A stretch of DNA of 64,000 bases, from the NCBI GenBank assembly GCA_019022495.1, contig JAFEKR010000001.1, forward strand, positions 4,960,001-5,024,000, written 5' to 3'. The notes under the pieces were generated by a model. The model searched no databases. It had not been told where the DNA came from and was given only the letters and a program-made list of their open reading frames with translations. Below are positions 48,642 to 59,655 of this stretch, piece by piece (position 1 is the first letter of the stretch; every line of letters starts with the position of its first letter). Position numbers and translations under genes: made by a program. The stretch comes from Epichloe hybrida (Eukaryota; Ascomycota; Sordariomycetes; Hypocreales; Clavicipitaceae).

Positions 48642-50171
48642 TCACAGACGGTGAACCGATCTGTGCTCGTCGGCAACGCCCGCCGAGGCCTTCCGAGGCC
48701 TCGGGGGAGGAGGCAAGCGACCCAACACGGCCTCAATGGCCAGCCCGAGAGCGAGCAATCTCTCGTCGCTGCCGCGGGGGCCGTCGATTTCGATGCCGAC
48801 GGGCAGACCCCCGGCCGTCAGCCCCGCCGGTATGGTCAGGCCGGGGATGCCCGCGTCGCTTCCGGGACCGGCGTTCCTGATGTAGGCGTCGAAGGCAGTC
48901 AAAGGGGGCCCGCCGTTGACGGACACGTTTCCGGACCCGTGGACGTAGTCGATCGGCGTGGCCGGCAGGATGGTGGTGGGGAACAGGATGGCGTCGACGC
49001 GCTTCTGGGAAAAGTAGTCGGCGTAGAGCTTCTGGAGGGCGGGCCGCCGAACCCTCATGACCTGCTCGTACTGCGGCCCGAGGGTGTCTTTGAGGATGGC
49101 GGCCCACACGGCCTTGACGTCGGGGCTGGCGATGCCGTGCCCGATTGTCCCGACGTCGACGCCCCGGGCGCCCGAAGCCCTGAGATAGGCGGGCATGTCG
49201 GCCAGGGGCTCGTGCAGGGCGATTATGTTCCCGATGGTGGCGTCCAGCCGGAACAGGTCGGGCATGTCGTCCCGGACCAGGACGACGCCCGCGGCCTGGA
49301 GGCTCCGGCCGGCGCGCAGGGCGATGCTCTCCAGCTCCCTGTCCAGGCCGGACCACAGGACCGGGGGGACGCCGAGCCTCAGGCCGCGCAGCTGCGCGGG
49401 CCGCGCGCGAGGCCGCCCCGAGATGACCGAGTCCAGGAGCGCAATGTCGGCGACGGTGCGGCCCATTGGCCCGACGGTGTCGCGGGTGTGGCTGATGGGC
49501 ACGATGGCGCCGTCGTCGTGGTATCGCCGCTGGGCGCCCCCGTCGCCGACGGACGGGCGGAACCCGGCGACGCCGGTCAGGGCCGCGGGGATCCGGGACG
49601 AGCCCCCCGTGTCTGTGCCCAGGCCGCACGTCACCACGCGGGAGGCGATGGCGGCGGCGGTCCCGCCGGACGAGCCCCCGGGTATCATGCCCTCGGCGTA
49701 CGGGTTGTGCACGGCGCCCGCGAACGGCTGCAGGTTGGTACTGGTGAAGCCAAAGGCCAGCTCGTGCATGTTGGCGCGGCCGACGACAATGGCGCCTGCC
49801 ACGATGAGCTTCCTCAGGCTTGGCGCCGTGGCGGGCGGGCGATTGCCCAGGAGAGCGGCTGTCCCGGCCGTGGTGGGGATCCCGGCCTGGTTGATGTTGT
49901 CCTTGGCGACGATGGCCAGGCCGGCGAGGGGAGGCAGCTGGCGTCCGCCGGCGACGGCGCGGTCAATCTCGTCGGCGGCAGACAGGGCCTGGTCCGGGAG
50001 AAGTCGTATGAAGGCGTTGAGCGGCTTCGCCTGCTGCGCGCGGTCGAGGACGTCCGAGATGTATTCACGAGCCGTGACGCTCTTGTTCCGGATGGCTGCG
50101 ATGGTGTCATCCGCAGACCAGTCCCGGCTGTCCAGGACGCGGGGTACCGGAGGAGGCGCCGGACTCATCAT
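48642..50171 (-). CDS. Amidase (amidase-signature family, indoleacetamide hydrolase-like)
   Basis: A single exon of 509 aa. The start is the first ATG in frame, before MMSPAPPPVP. The Ser-cisSer-Lys triad of the amidase signature family is complete: Lys90 in IVAKDNI, Ser168 in IPGGSSGGTAAA and Ser191 in GTDTGGSSRIPAAL. The segments NMHELAFG and IVPISHTRDTVGPMGRTVADIALLD are shared with bacterial-type indole-3-acetamide and mandelamide hydrolases. It hydrolyses a small amide to acid and ammonia; the substrate is not known, and indoleacetamide is only one candidate. There is no signal peptide, so it is probably cytosolic. Absence of introns and high GC are compatible with horizontal origin but do not prove it. 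Confidence 0.92.
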   Translation of the reverse strand: MMSPAPPPVPRVLDSRDWSADDTIAAIRNKSVTAREYISDVLDRAQQAKPLNAFIRLLPDQALSAADEIDRAVAGGRQLPPLAGLAIVAKDNINQAGIPTTAGTAALLGNRPPATAPSLRKLIVAGAIVVGRANMHELAFGFTSTNLQPFAGAVHNPYAEGMIPGGSSGGTAAAIASRVVTCGLGTDTGGSSRIPAALTGVAGFRPSVGDGGAQRRYHDDGAIVPISHTRDTVGPMGRTVADIALLDSVISGRPRARPAQLRGLRLGVPPVLWSGLDRELESIALRAGRSLQAAGVVLVRDDMPDLFRLDATIGNIIALHEPLADMPAYLRASGARGVDVGTIGHGIASPDVKAVWAAILKDTLGPQYEQVMRVRRPALQKLYADYFSQKRVDAILFPTTILPATPIDYVHGSGNVSVNGGPPLTAFDAYIRNAGPGSDAGIPGLTIPAGLTAGGLPVGIEIDGPRGSDERLLALGLAIEAVLGRLPPPPRPRKASAGVADEHRSVHRL

Positions 50172-51786
50172 CGCCAAAGCTTCTTCTGGAACGAAGCTTC
50201 CGCGAGTTCTAAGTCTGCTCAGATGGCGGCTTTGGCTGGAACCTCGGGTTTCCTTTTCACGAAACGGCCCTCTGGAATGATTGCCAAGCAAGAGAGGAGG
50301 GGGGGGTTCATGCAGCAGCAAGATGGGCGAGCCAGAAGAGGGGACCGACCCGAGAGGGAGAAAAAAAAAAAACCCTTGAAGTCGGGTTTCGAAAACCTGT
50401 CCTCACTCCCACGCATGAGTTAAAAATAAATAACTCATGCTGTAGGTTGAACTCACTCGAGGCTAGAACGTCCGGCTCCAGGGGGGGGTGCCAGATGCAG
50501 CAAATGCTCTACCAACCCATCCATGCATCGCGAAAGCATGCAGGGCGGCGCTTTTCATGACACACACGGATCTCAAATGGTGAGACAACTCACTCGCTCG
50601 CTCATCTGTGATTACTCGTCCCCAATCCCGAGAGGGCTCCCAGAAACAAAGACTTGTCGAGTAAGACGGGCTGCCACTAGGCGATGGCTGAATCAGGTAA
50701 TCCGAAGAGAGAAAAAAAAACCCCGTACGTCAAAATATGTACAGTGGGGCTGTGAACCTTAAAAAAGAACACGTCCACACCAGAAGCGGAAAGGGCGGAA
50801 AGGGCGGAAAAAGAGCCGCGGGCCCCACGTGCATGAACTTCTCCACCGCTTTATTCTCGTCGTCCCAAGCTTGTTCCTACTCACAACTGTCGCGTCACGA
50901 CACGACACGACAAACCGTCCATCTGCACATCCATCTACGACGTCGACAGATGGACGACTCTGTTCGCCGCCCTGGGTGTTCGTGCACTTTTCCATGACAC
51001 GGCCCCAGCCAAACTCTCACTTCAAGTCGTGTTGGCATGTGAAACGCCAACGTGGAGGAGGCAGAGAGGGGGTCTTGATGGTCTTCTTGACTCTCGAGAC
51101 TTCCTTCACATGGCTCGTGCCGGCCGCGCAAAATGATGCGCGTTGGGACATGTCGCCGTCGTCATTCGTGTCAATGAGAAATAGGTACATTGGCTCACTG
51201 GCAGTTGAGCTGTTGTCCCCGAGTCCCGAGTCCCGACCATTCGCAGAGTGGGCAGCAAACATGGCAGCGTCTGTTCAGATGAAACCACGTCCTTTGCTTG
51301 ATGCCAGACCAGCCTTGTTGGCAGTGACCCAAGACTCATGCGTGATGACGATGATGGTATGAAACCTAGCTGATGTTTTGCGCTTGCTGGGGCCTTGCTT
51401 GCGCGTCGTCATGCTACATGGTGACGTGAGCTGAGGCATCAGCCTGGCTGTTTAGTCATGCATCTGTTGTGTTGGTCTGATTTGGCAACCTCGGCTGACA
51501 GGATGCTCCACATCCTATGATGAAGCGAAACCGTGTTTCGTTCAAGGCAATTTGTTCATTCTCGCATAAGGGTGTTGACGAACTATGGCAAGGAGATGGA
51601 ATGGGACAAAAAGGGAGAGAGGTTCATTATAAAAGAGCATCGGCTGGCCGGGCTTTCTTGATGCTGCGAATTTCCCCACCAGAATCTTCATTCATTTCCT
51701 CATTACATTCATTCATTTCCTCATTGCATCGTCTTGTCCATCCCACGGGATATTCATTATAAAGCCATCAAAAAGTTTTGGACATT
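50172..51786. other. Intergenic region between divergent amidase and secreted-protein genes
   Basis: No gene is supported. Several A-runs and a C-run occur. Near the next start, the word attcatttcctcatt is repeated (about 51,690-51,728) and a TATA-like attataaag lies at 51,754-51,762, about 25 bp before the coding start. Confidence 0.6.
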
Positions 51787-52770
51787 ATGCGTCTCAATAC
51801 GACTCTGTTCACAGTGGGCGTGCTTCTCGGCACCGCGCTGGCCGACATTTTCACCATTCGAGCCTCGTTGTTGGATGTCAATAAAAGGGCAACCGAGCTG
51901 AGCAAGGCCATCCTCAATTGGCCCGGCACCGCCACCTCCGGAGGCGACATGCTGTGCAAGACGGTGGCCCTCCGCAAGTCCCTGGATGCGTGTACCAAGG
52001 CCTTCCAAACCTCGAAGCCCCTGAAGAACGGTGAGGTGTCGAAAAACGGGCTGCCGCTCGTGCGGCTGGCCAACGCCATGTTCGAACTCAAGGACAGCGT
52101 GGTCAAGACGAGGCCAGAGTTCGATCGCGTCGGCGCCACGGCGCCCATGTTCGAGATGATCAAGGCCCAGCAGGCGCCCGCGTCGGAAATGTCCAAGGCG
52201 ATGAAGGTGGTCGTGGACAAGCTCCCCCCGGGCTTCAGGAACACCAAGGTGCCCTTGACGAACCAGAATTCCGCCGACTTCGCGCAGAACTTTATGAACA
52301 AGGAGATCAACGACCTCCTCGAGAAGCTCCAGCCGCGGCCCGAGCAGCAGTCGCTTCTAACTCCCTTTGTACTCATGGCCGCCAAGTTCAGCGAGCCCAT
52401 CGACATGACCCCGTTCTGTTTGTCCGTCCCCAAGGTCATGGAACTCCTGGCGGGCCAGAAGAGCACTTCGCTCGGCGAGCTCACCGACAAGCTGCTTGAG
52501 GTTCTCGACTCCTCGGGCGTGCAGGACATGGTTCCCCTCGACATCATCAGGCAGAACGCAAATATCTTCGGAGTGCCCCCCAATGTCATTCCCAATGTCC
52601 TGAAGGCATTCCGTGCTTCTGAGAAGGGCCTCCCCCTCCGTGCATTCACCCAAATGGTCCCCGGGCTGCTCAAGACGTTCAAACTCAACAATATAGTTAT
52701 TGATCCGTCCAGGATCACACGCTTTACCAATTTTGCCGTGGAGACCGTGCTAGGCTCTACCCCGCGTTAG
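51787..52770 (+). CDS. Secreted protein of unknown function (possibly HsbA-like)
   Basis: A single exon of 327 aa. The N-terminus MRLNTTLFTVGVLLGTALADIF is a signal peptide with likely cleavage after ALA (about residue 19). The mature chain is helical and amphipathic, with few cysteines: two in DMLCKTVALRKSLDACTK and one in PFCLSVP. There are no membrane segments beyond the signal. The first ~120 residues have a pattern of short helices and a Lys/Ala/Leu bias that recalls hydrophobic-surface-binding (HsbA) cell-wall proteins, but I see no decisive motif. I do not recognise a specific family. Confidence 0.7.
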   Translation: MRLNTTLFTVGVLLGTALADIFTIRASLLDVNKRATELSKAILNWPGTATSGGDMLCKTVALRKSLDACTKAFQTSKPLKNGEVSKNGLPLVRLANAMFELKDSVVKTRPEFDRVGATAPMFEMIKAQQAPASEMSKAMKVVVDKLPPGFRNTKVPLTNQNSADFAQNFMNKEINDLLEKLQPRPEQQSLLTPFVLMAAKFSEPIDMTPFCLSVPKVMELLAGQKSTSLGELTDKLLEVLDSSGVQDMVPLDIIRQNANIFGVPPNVIPNVLKAFRASEKGLPLRAFTQMVPGLLKTFKLNNIVIDPSRITRFTNFAVETVLGSTPR

Positions 52771-53388
52771 GGGTCCACGGATCCTCGGCGAGTTCCTGCG
52801 GAGCATATCTCCTACCAGGGATGTCGTGATGGAATTTCGACTTGCGCAATTCCATCAAGCCTCAGTGAAGTGCCGGGGCGTTGGCGTTCAAGGAAGGGGG
52901 AAAAGCCTCGTGTTTGATTAAACGGGCTAGGCCTGATCACGACTGTTTCGTGCTGACAATTTCTTTTCTTTTTTCATTCCTAGATTTGTGTTTGTAATGG
53001 ATGACATTACTACCTTCTTTTGGTCCCAAGACTATAGAAAGCTACATGAATCAGCCTACATGCAACATCCGATCTGTCGCAAGACATACAAGGGATAATG
53101 TACATGTACGCATACATTAGTGGCCAGTCGGCTACGCCGCTTTTTTTTCGTGCATTACCAACCATCGTGGGCTCCGGTGGAGCTGTTTCGCCTCGGCAGC
53201 TTCGGCAGCTTCGGGTGTCCACGGATCGGCTCCGGTGGAATATAAATGACTGGTCCCGAAGCATCTGTCGTGTTTCTTCTCTGCTGAATTGGCAAACCCC
53301 GCCATCATGACCATCTTCATGGCATGACCCGCCACGAAGAACAGGAACCTGAAAGCACTTGGCAGACACAACAGGCCTTGTCCTCATC
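52771..53388. other. Intergenic region before the cytochrome P450
   Basis: It holds the 3' region of the secreted-protein gene and the promoter of the P450. Small direct repeats (gcagcttcgg) occur near 53,195-53,215. No coding is seen. Confidence 0.6.
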
Positions 53389-54173
53389 ATGATGCAGCCT
53401 GGACCGACCCAAACCGTGCTCGAGAATCTGCTCCATCACCGGCTTCTCCTCTGCATCGCTCTTGTACTCCTGTGGCTTGTCCGCAACCGTCGTTACAACG
53501 GTCTCAACAAGTACCCCGGTCCCTTGGCGGCCTCCGTGTCAGATCTCTGGCGGTTCATCGACGTGTGCAAACGCCGACCGGAGCTGACACTGATGAGCCT
53601 CCACGAGAGGCACGGCGATGTAGTCAGAATCGGTCCCGGCGCCATCTCCTTCGCGGACCCCGCCGCTCTCAAGACGATATACGGGCTCAACAACGGCTTT
53701 GTCAAGGTTTCGTTGCGCTTCCCTTCCCCATCCCCATCTCAACCTTTGGCGCGCGTTGTTCTGACTTGACCCGAAACTCCCCCTCCCTTTGGAACGCCCG
53801 CACGCAGTCCGACTTCTACGTGGTCCAGCAGTCGGTCGTCAACGGGAAATCACTGCCTTCGCTCTTCAGCACGACCGACAGCAGCTTCCACGGCAAGTTT
53901 CGACGCTGCGTCAACGCAGCCTTTTCCATGAGCGCGCTCGTCCAGTACGAGCCGTTCGTCGACAGCACGACCAGGCTGTTCCTGGATCAGACGAAGAGGC
54001 TCTTCGTCGAGGAGGAGAGGGCGTGCGACTTCACCACCTGGCTGCAGTATTACGCCTTTGACGTCATTGGCGAAATTACCTACAGCAAGAGACACGGCTT
54101 CGTGGAAAGAAACGAGGATGTCGAGGGCATCATCGCACATCTCGGCCGGCTGTTTCTTTACGTCGCTCCGGTA

Positions 54174-54207
<34 letters not shown>

Positions 54208-55364
54208 AGTGTAATGAATGGGGGGTACCCCTAATGCATGTTATTATTTTTTTCTCACATGAAGAGAAACAATGAACAGATTGGGCAGATGCCGCTTCTG
54301 GACCGCCTTCTCCTGAAGAATCCCCTGTTCCTCAAGTTGTCCCGGTGGGGTCTGGTCGACTCGACATCTCCCGTTGCCAGGTTCGCGCGGTCACGCATGG
54401 CCGAGCGGCTGGCTCCGATTCCGGAAGCAGAACCCGGACTCCCGGGCCCGTCTCCGCGTCCGTCTCGGCCTCGGCCGCCCGCAAACAGCAGCACGGGGGA
54501 GAAGGAGACGCAGCCGCCGCCCCCGCCCCCGCCCGGTCCGGATCTCCTGTCCAAGTTCATTGCCGCCAAGGAGGAGCGGCCGGACTTGATGACGGACACG
54601 CTCGTGCAGACCATGGCGGTGTCGATGGCGTTCGCCGGCTCCGAGACGACGGCCATATCGCTGTCCTCGGTCGTCTACCACTTGCTCAGGAACCGCTCGT
54701 GCTACCGCAAGCTGCAGGCCGAGGTGGACGATGCCTGTGCTGCCGGCGGGCCGGGCCGCTTCTCGGTCGACGACGACGACGCGGGTGTCGTCGTCACCTT
54801 CGCCGAGGCGCAGCAGCTGCCCTATCTCCACGCGTGCGTCCAGGAAGCCTTCAGGCTGCACCCTGCCCCCGGCCTGCCGCTCGAGCGCGTGGTGCCGGCG
54901 GGGGGCGCCGAGATAGCCGGCCATCACGTCCCGGGCGGCACCATCGTCGGCTGCTCCCCCTGGGTCATCCACCGGAGGCCAGAGGTCTTTGGGCCAGACG
55001 CCGACGAGTACAGGCCTGAGCGGTGGCTGCCCTGCCCGGGCCGGGACGCAGAGGACGAGAGCAGGCGCATCAAGCGCATGGCCTCGACGATGCTGCACTT
55101 TGGCATGGGCAGCCGCACTTGCATAGGCAAGAACATAAGCTTGCTGGAGATCTACAAGCTTGTCCCGAGCTTGTTGAGGAAATTCAACGTGAGCCTCTTA
55201 TGCATCCATCGATTCCTCACACGTCACAGAAAACATTGAAGCGGGGAAAAGCTGACATGGTTTTCTCACAGATTGACTTTGAGGATAGTGGCAGAGACTG
55301 GAAAATAACCAATGCCTGGTTTGTCAAGCAATCCGACTTCAAGGTTCGGTTCACGTGCAGATGA
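53389..55364 (+). CDS. Cytochrome P450 monooxygenase (pisatin-demethylase-like group)
   Basis: Four exons: 53389-53706, 53808-54170, 54280-55188 and 55272-55364, giving 560 aa. A membrane anchor (LLLCIALVLLWLV, about 19-31) is followed by the proline-rich hinge YPGPLA. Also present are the I-helix AGSETT (346-351), ExxR as EAFR (416-419), PERW (473-476) and the haem loop FGMGSRTCIG (501-510, Cys508 as thiolate ligand). It should be an endoplasmic-reticulum monooxygenase that needs a P450 reductase. Residues about 279-317, between the F/G region and the I-helix, are an unusual Pro/Arg/Ser-rich insertion ending in seven prolines. The overall type resembles fungal catabolic and secondary-metabolite P450s; the substrate is unknown. 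It converges with the dehydrogenase gene 55 bp downstream. Confidence 0.95.
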
Positions 55365-55419
55365 GTAGTGGGGGGGGGCTTATTCATGTTGATTCGTTAT
55401 CCAAGACTTGTATGCTTTC

Positions 55420-56472
55420 TCATTTGGGCCCGTGACTTTCTTTATAGGATATGCCCCTCCCGAGCAAGTGCAGTCCAAACTTCCGTGAAACCATGTAGAA
55501 GCGCACCCGTCGCGGCAAAAAGTGATGCAAGAAGAAGACGAGCCATGCCGAGCCACCGCTCCAGGACCAAATCGGCCTCTTCTTCTTCTGGATCTCCCTG
55601 ACCACGGACCGAGCATACTCGTCCGTGTCCATGGCCCCGTCCTGCGACGCAGTGACTCTCTGGAGCCAGTACTTCTGCACGGGCAGGTACCTCGAGTGGT
55701 CTGGGAGGCAAGGGCTGGTCTCGCGAACTAGATGTGGGTGAGTGTCACCTGTGAGCAATGATTTGAAAACAGAAGAGGTTGTTGGTGGGCTTACCAATGT
55801 TGCTTTTCACCCCGCCCGTGATCATGGTGAGCACATCAACCCTGCCGCGTGTGTGTTAGCAACATGATGGAGCTTTAAAAAAAAAAAAAAAAAAAGAATT
55901 GTCCGGGAAGGCGGGCAAGTCAGGCGGACTGACCCCAGAGGTTTGAGCTCCATGTGAAGACAGTCTCCGTAGGCATGGAGCGCGGCCTTGGTGGCGTTGT
56001 AGGCTGAGGAATACGGCAGAGGCAGGATTGGCGCGATGCTGCCGATGTTGACGACGCATCCCCCCGCGCGGATGAGCAGGTCTGAGAAGGCCTTGACGAC
56101 TCGCATGACGCCCAAGACGTTGACGTCGAACATGGAGGCAACGACGCCGTCGACGTCCAGGTCCAGCGCTGGCCGGTGAGTGGCGAGGCCGGCGTTGTTG
56201 ACCAGGACGTCGAGCCCGTCGCTTGCCATCGCCGACACTGTCCTGGCGGCGGCGGCCACCGAGTCGCTCGACGTCACGTCCAGCTCGAGGGCGACCATGC
56301 CGGGCCGAAGCAGTTGGCCGATGGCCGACGTCTGACGGACGGCGCAGAAGACGAAGTAGCCGGCCTCGTGAAGCTCCGTGGCCAGCGAGCCGCCGATGCC
56401 GCCGACGCCGGATCCCGTCACCAGTGCCGTCTTCTGCCCGACTTGCGGGCCCTCTGCGTTTCGGTCCACCAT
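55420..56472 (-). CDS. Short-chain dehydrogenase/reductase (AYR1-like)
   Basis: Three exons on the minus strand, 56472-55934, 55841-55795 and 55727-55420 (introns 92 and 67 nt), give 297 aa. The Rossmann nucleotide site TGSGVGGIGG (19-28), NNAG (92-95) and the catalytic Ser145, Tyr158 and Lys162 (SSAYNATK) are all present. MITGGVKSNI follows the active site. The C-terminal extension has a hydrophobic segment (SAWLVFFLHHFLPRR) that suggests membrane association. This is the layout of fungal NADPH-dependent 1-acyl-dihydroxyacetone-phosphate reductase (AYR1) relatives. The real substrate may be a lipid or a secondary metabolite. The first donor site is gtcagt, unusual but in phase. It converges with the P450 gene. 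Confidence 0.92.
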
Positions 56473-57774
56473 CTTTCAAAGAGCAACTTGCAAGTTGATC
56501 TCTGTGTGGCGGTCTAGTTGGCGGGGACGAGAAGGGGAGATGGGAGGTTGTCGTCGGCTTGTCGGGTTTTCGCTCGGTGTAGGGTAACGACCCTCCCTGG
56601 ACCCACTGTATTATTGTTCGTTGGAAGCAAGGCAACCAATAGAGAGTCGAGTCGGGTGCACATGTCGGAAGAAAGGAGAAGGAGAAAAATGTGGCATGTG
56701 TCATGTGGCATGTGGCATGTGATATCCAGCCTTGGGCCGCGTTTGCAGCTTGGCCCCATTTGCGAGGCAACAAACTCGGTAAGTTGACGCATCGCGTAAT
56801 TCGCGCGTTGGCGCGCCCCAGGTCCTTGTTGTTCACTTGTTGACTTCCCGCCTCGTCGGCCTCACAGGTGGATGCATTCATGCCGCCGAGTCATGGGGGC
56901 GGAATGGCGCCATTCCCCTGCACCACGGCACGAAACTTGCTGGCAAACCACAGAGAGGCTCTGTCTGCCCTCTGCCCGTGCGTGCGTGGGATCGGGACGT
57001 CGGACCGTCGGTCGGCCAACTGCAGCTCCAATTGGCGAAAGACAAAGGCGCGGCTCGGCTATCAGCCAACTACGGATACATCGCGGAGAGTTGGCGGAGA
57101 GAGAGCCTGGGGGAGGTCACACACCCGTGTCACGGTGTCTCCCAGATGACAAGGCAGCCAGGTGGCATTCATGTTGATACTCGACTGGACTGGCAATTTG
57201 GTCTTGCAGATTTGTACATGTTTACATGTTTGAGTCATGGACCCTTGGGGGAGTTGGCAAATGCATATCCACCGGGGAAGGAATACCAGCCGCGACCAGG
57301 AAAGGGCCAGGGTCATTGACGTACATATTTATGCTTTTACTTGTGCAATAGCAGCTTGTTCTAATACCACGGACTTCATACATGTACTGGCCAAGCCGGG
57401 GCAATGATTCCTTTGCTGCCGTGCACAATTCGAGGCTCCACCGAGGGACCGATTTTTTCGGGGCCAGTTTGAGCCAGTTTGATAGATGAAATGAACAAAG
57501 GCAACGAGAGAGCGCATTCACGCACTTTCCCTTCCTCCCCAGTTCCCCACTGACATTGCTGGGGAATTAATAAATGAGTAAATTAATCAACTTGCTAGTG
57601 GGGCTGAGAGAGGGGGGACGGTGGTGGTTTTCCGGGCATATAAACAGCTTGTACGCCCGCCCATCCCCAAGTCCCTGAGTTGGACAAAACTTTTCCCCCC
57701 CTCTTGTCGCGGCACGACTTCAAGGGAATGCAAGAGAGACAGACGCTGGATATCTCCCCCCTCCCGTGGCAAAA
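56473..57774. other. Intergenic region between divergent dehydrogenase and transporter genes
   Basis: This is a shared promoter region of 1.3 kb with no supported gene. It contains a tandem of gtggcatgt units at about 56,693-56,720 and no recognisable mobile element. Confidence 0.6.
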
Positions 57775-59655
57775 ATGGACATCCGGCCCACCAAGGAGGT
57801 CGAGACGGTCGACGTAGAGGTCGAGAATCCCCAACAAGAGCAACAACAGCCGCGACCGAATTTCTGGCATGCCGCCCTCCCGGTCTTTGCCTGCGGAGCG
57901 GGCTTGTTCTCGGATGGCTACATCAACAATGTGTGGAATATATCCCGTTCCTGATCTCTCCTCCCCGGCGCCCCCCCCCCCCTCGCCGCATGGGTTTTTG
58001 GTCCCCGAAATACTGACGGCGCGCCCTGAATCTAGGTGATTGGCTCTGTGAACACGGTGCTCGTTCGTCAGTACGGCGACGAGTACAAGAAGTCCGATGC
58101 CTCACGCTATGTCAACGCCATCGCCTTTGCCGGCACCGTCGTCGGCCAGCTGGTGTTTGGACATCTCTCGGATAGCTGGTCTCGCTCGCATTCGCTGGTT
58201 GTGTCGACTATCGTGCTCGTCGTCTTCACGGCCCTCGCCGCCGCGTCTTATTACGGAGGCGACGCCGTGGGCATGTTCAACATGCTGGCAGCCTGGAGAT
58301 TCTTCGTCGGCATCGGCATCGGAGGTAAGGGTCCGAGACTTGGAGTCGCTGTTTTTTTTTTTTTTTTTTTTTCCTGCTTTCCACGCACGGCGTGCACCAG
58401 ACTAATTCTTTGCGCGCGATGGCCAGGTGAATATCCCGCGGGAAGCGTGGGCTGTGCCGAATCAACCGGCGACCTCAAGGAGGGCACTCGACACAGATGG
58501 TTCATTCTCTTCACCAACACCATGATCGATGTTGGATTTGTTTTCGGGGCCTTCCTGCCATGTAAGTCCCCCCCTTCCGGGTGACAGCGGTTGCTGGTTT
58601 TTTTTTTTTTTTTTTTTTTTCCGGACTGACTGACACAAAAGGCCAGACGTAATTGCTGCGGCTGCCCACGACACAAACTACAGCGTCATCTGGAGAACAA
58701 GTCTTGGTGTTGGCGTTGCCTTCCCCCTCGTCCTGCTGCTGCTTCGCTTCCGGCTGAAGGAGCCCGAGGAGTTCACCAAGGAAGCGATGCGAAAACAGAC
58801 TCCCTACTGGCTGGTCCTGAAGTTCTACTGGTCCCGGCTGCTGTGGGTTAGTCTTGTTTGGTTCTTGTATAACGTGAGCTCGCCTTTCTTTTCCCCAGAA
58901 ACTTTTTTTTTTTTCTCTCTTTTTTCTTTTTTCCCCTCAAGACTAAATTGCCACATGTCTCCCAGTTCTCCTCATACGCCTTTGGTATCTACTCATCGTC
59001 CATCTTGAGCGGTCTATACTAGGATGACGCCCCGTTGACGACCGTTTTCGGATGGAACACGGTCGTCAACCTGTTCTATCTCCCGGGAACCACCATCGGG
59101 TCCTTTGTCAGCGACAAGCTCGGGCCAAAGTACACGCTCGTCCTCGGCGTCACCGTCCAGTCCATCGTCGGCTTCATCATGGCGGGCGTGTACGGGTCCA
59201 TCTCCAAGCACGTGGCCCCCTTTGCCATCGTGTACGGCATCTTCCTCTCGCTCGGCGAGCTGGGCCCGGGCAACAACATCGGCCTCTTGGCCGCCAAGAC
59301 GTGCGCGACGGGCGTGCGCGGCCGCTACTACGGCATCGCGGCAGCCGTGGGCAAGATCGGCGCCTTTGTCGGGACCCTGGTGTTTCCGTACATCAAGGGG
59401 GGCAACGAGATCCAGTCGGCCCAGTACCCGTTCTGGGTCGCCTCGAGCCTCTGCATCCTCTCGGCCGTCATTGTGCACTTCTTCATCCCCAACATTGGCC
59501 AGGATACAATCGCCGACGAGGACGTCCGTTTCAGGGACTACCTGGAGAGCCAGGGCTGGGATACGACACAGCTGGGTACGGCCGCGGCAGCAGCGGCGGA
59601 CGATGCATCTGTAGAGAAGGCACGCGCGGCACAGGCTGTCCGGAAAGTAGAGTAG
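57775..59655 (+). pseudogene. MFS transporter (phosphate/glycerophosphodiester permease type) with an in-frame TAG
   Basis: Five exons: 57775-57930, 58036-58324, 58427-58561, 58647-58873 and 58966-59655. The joined frame is 498 residues, counting one stop at codon 288 (TAG, 59,020-59,022). The 12-helix major facilitator layout is clear: FSDGYINN-VIGSVNTVL, FGHLSDSWSRSHSLVVS (the loop 2-3 signature), GIGIGGEYPAGSVGCAES, and FSSYAFGIYSSSIL before the stop. After it come FGWNTVVNLFYLPGTTIGSFVSDKLG, GPGNNIGLLAAKTCATGVRGRYYGIAAAVGK and a polar C-terminus. These match plasma-membrane permeases of the GIT1/PHO84 group. All splice sites and reading frames are otherwise intact, so the nonsense codon is recent, is a sequencing error, or is read through. 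If terminated, the protein loses its second half. Confidence 0.85.

Noticed and set aside
48567..50423. Long open frame on the plus strand (over 600 codons)
   Set aside because: It is antisense to the amidase, whose minus-strand frame has all catalytic motifs. The plus frame has no family signal and is open only because of high GC.
50480..50530. tRNA-like stretch on the minus strand (gttggtagagca)
   Set aside because: A partial box A is present, but the rest does not fold into a cloverleaf and no proper box B is found.
58985..59022. Intron removing the TAG in the MFS transporter
   Set aside because: The only GT...TAG pair available is 38 nt long, would delete part of a conserved helix, and shifts the frame into a new stop.
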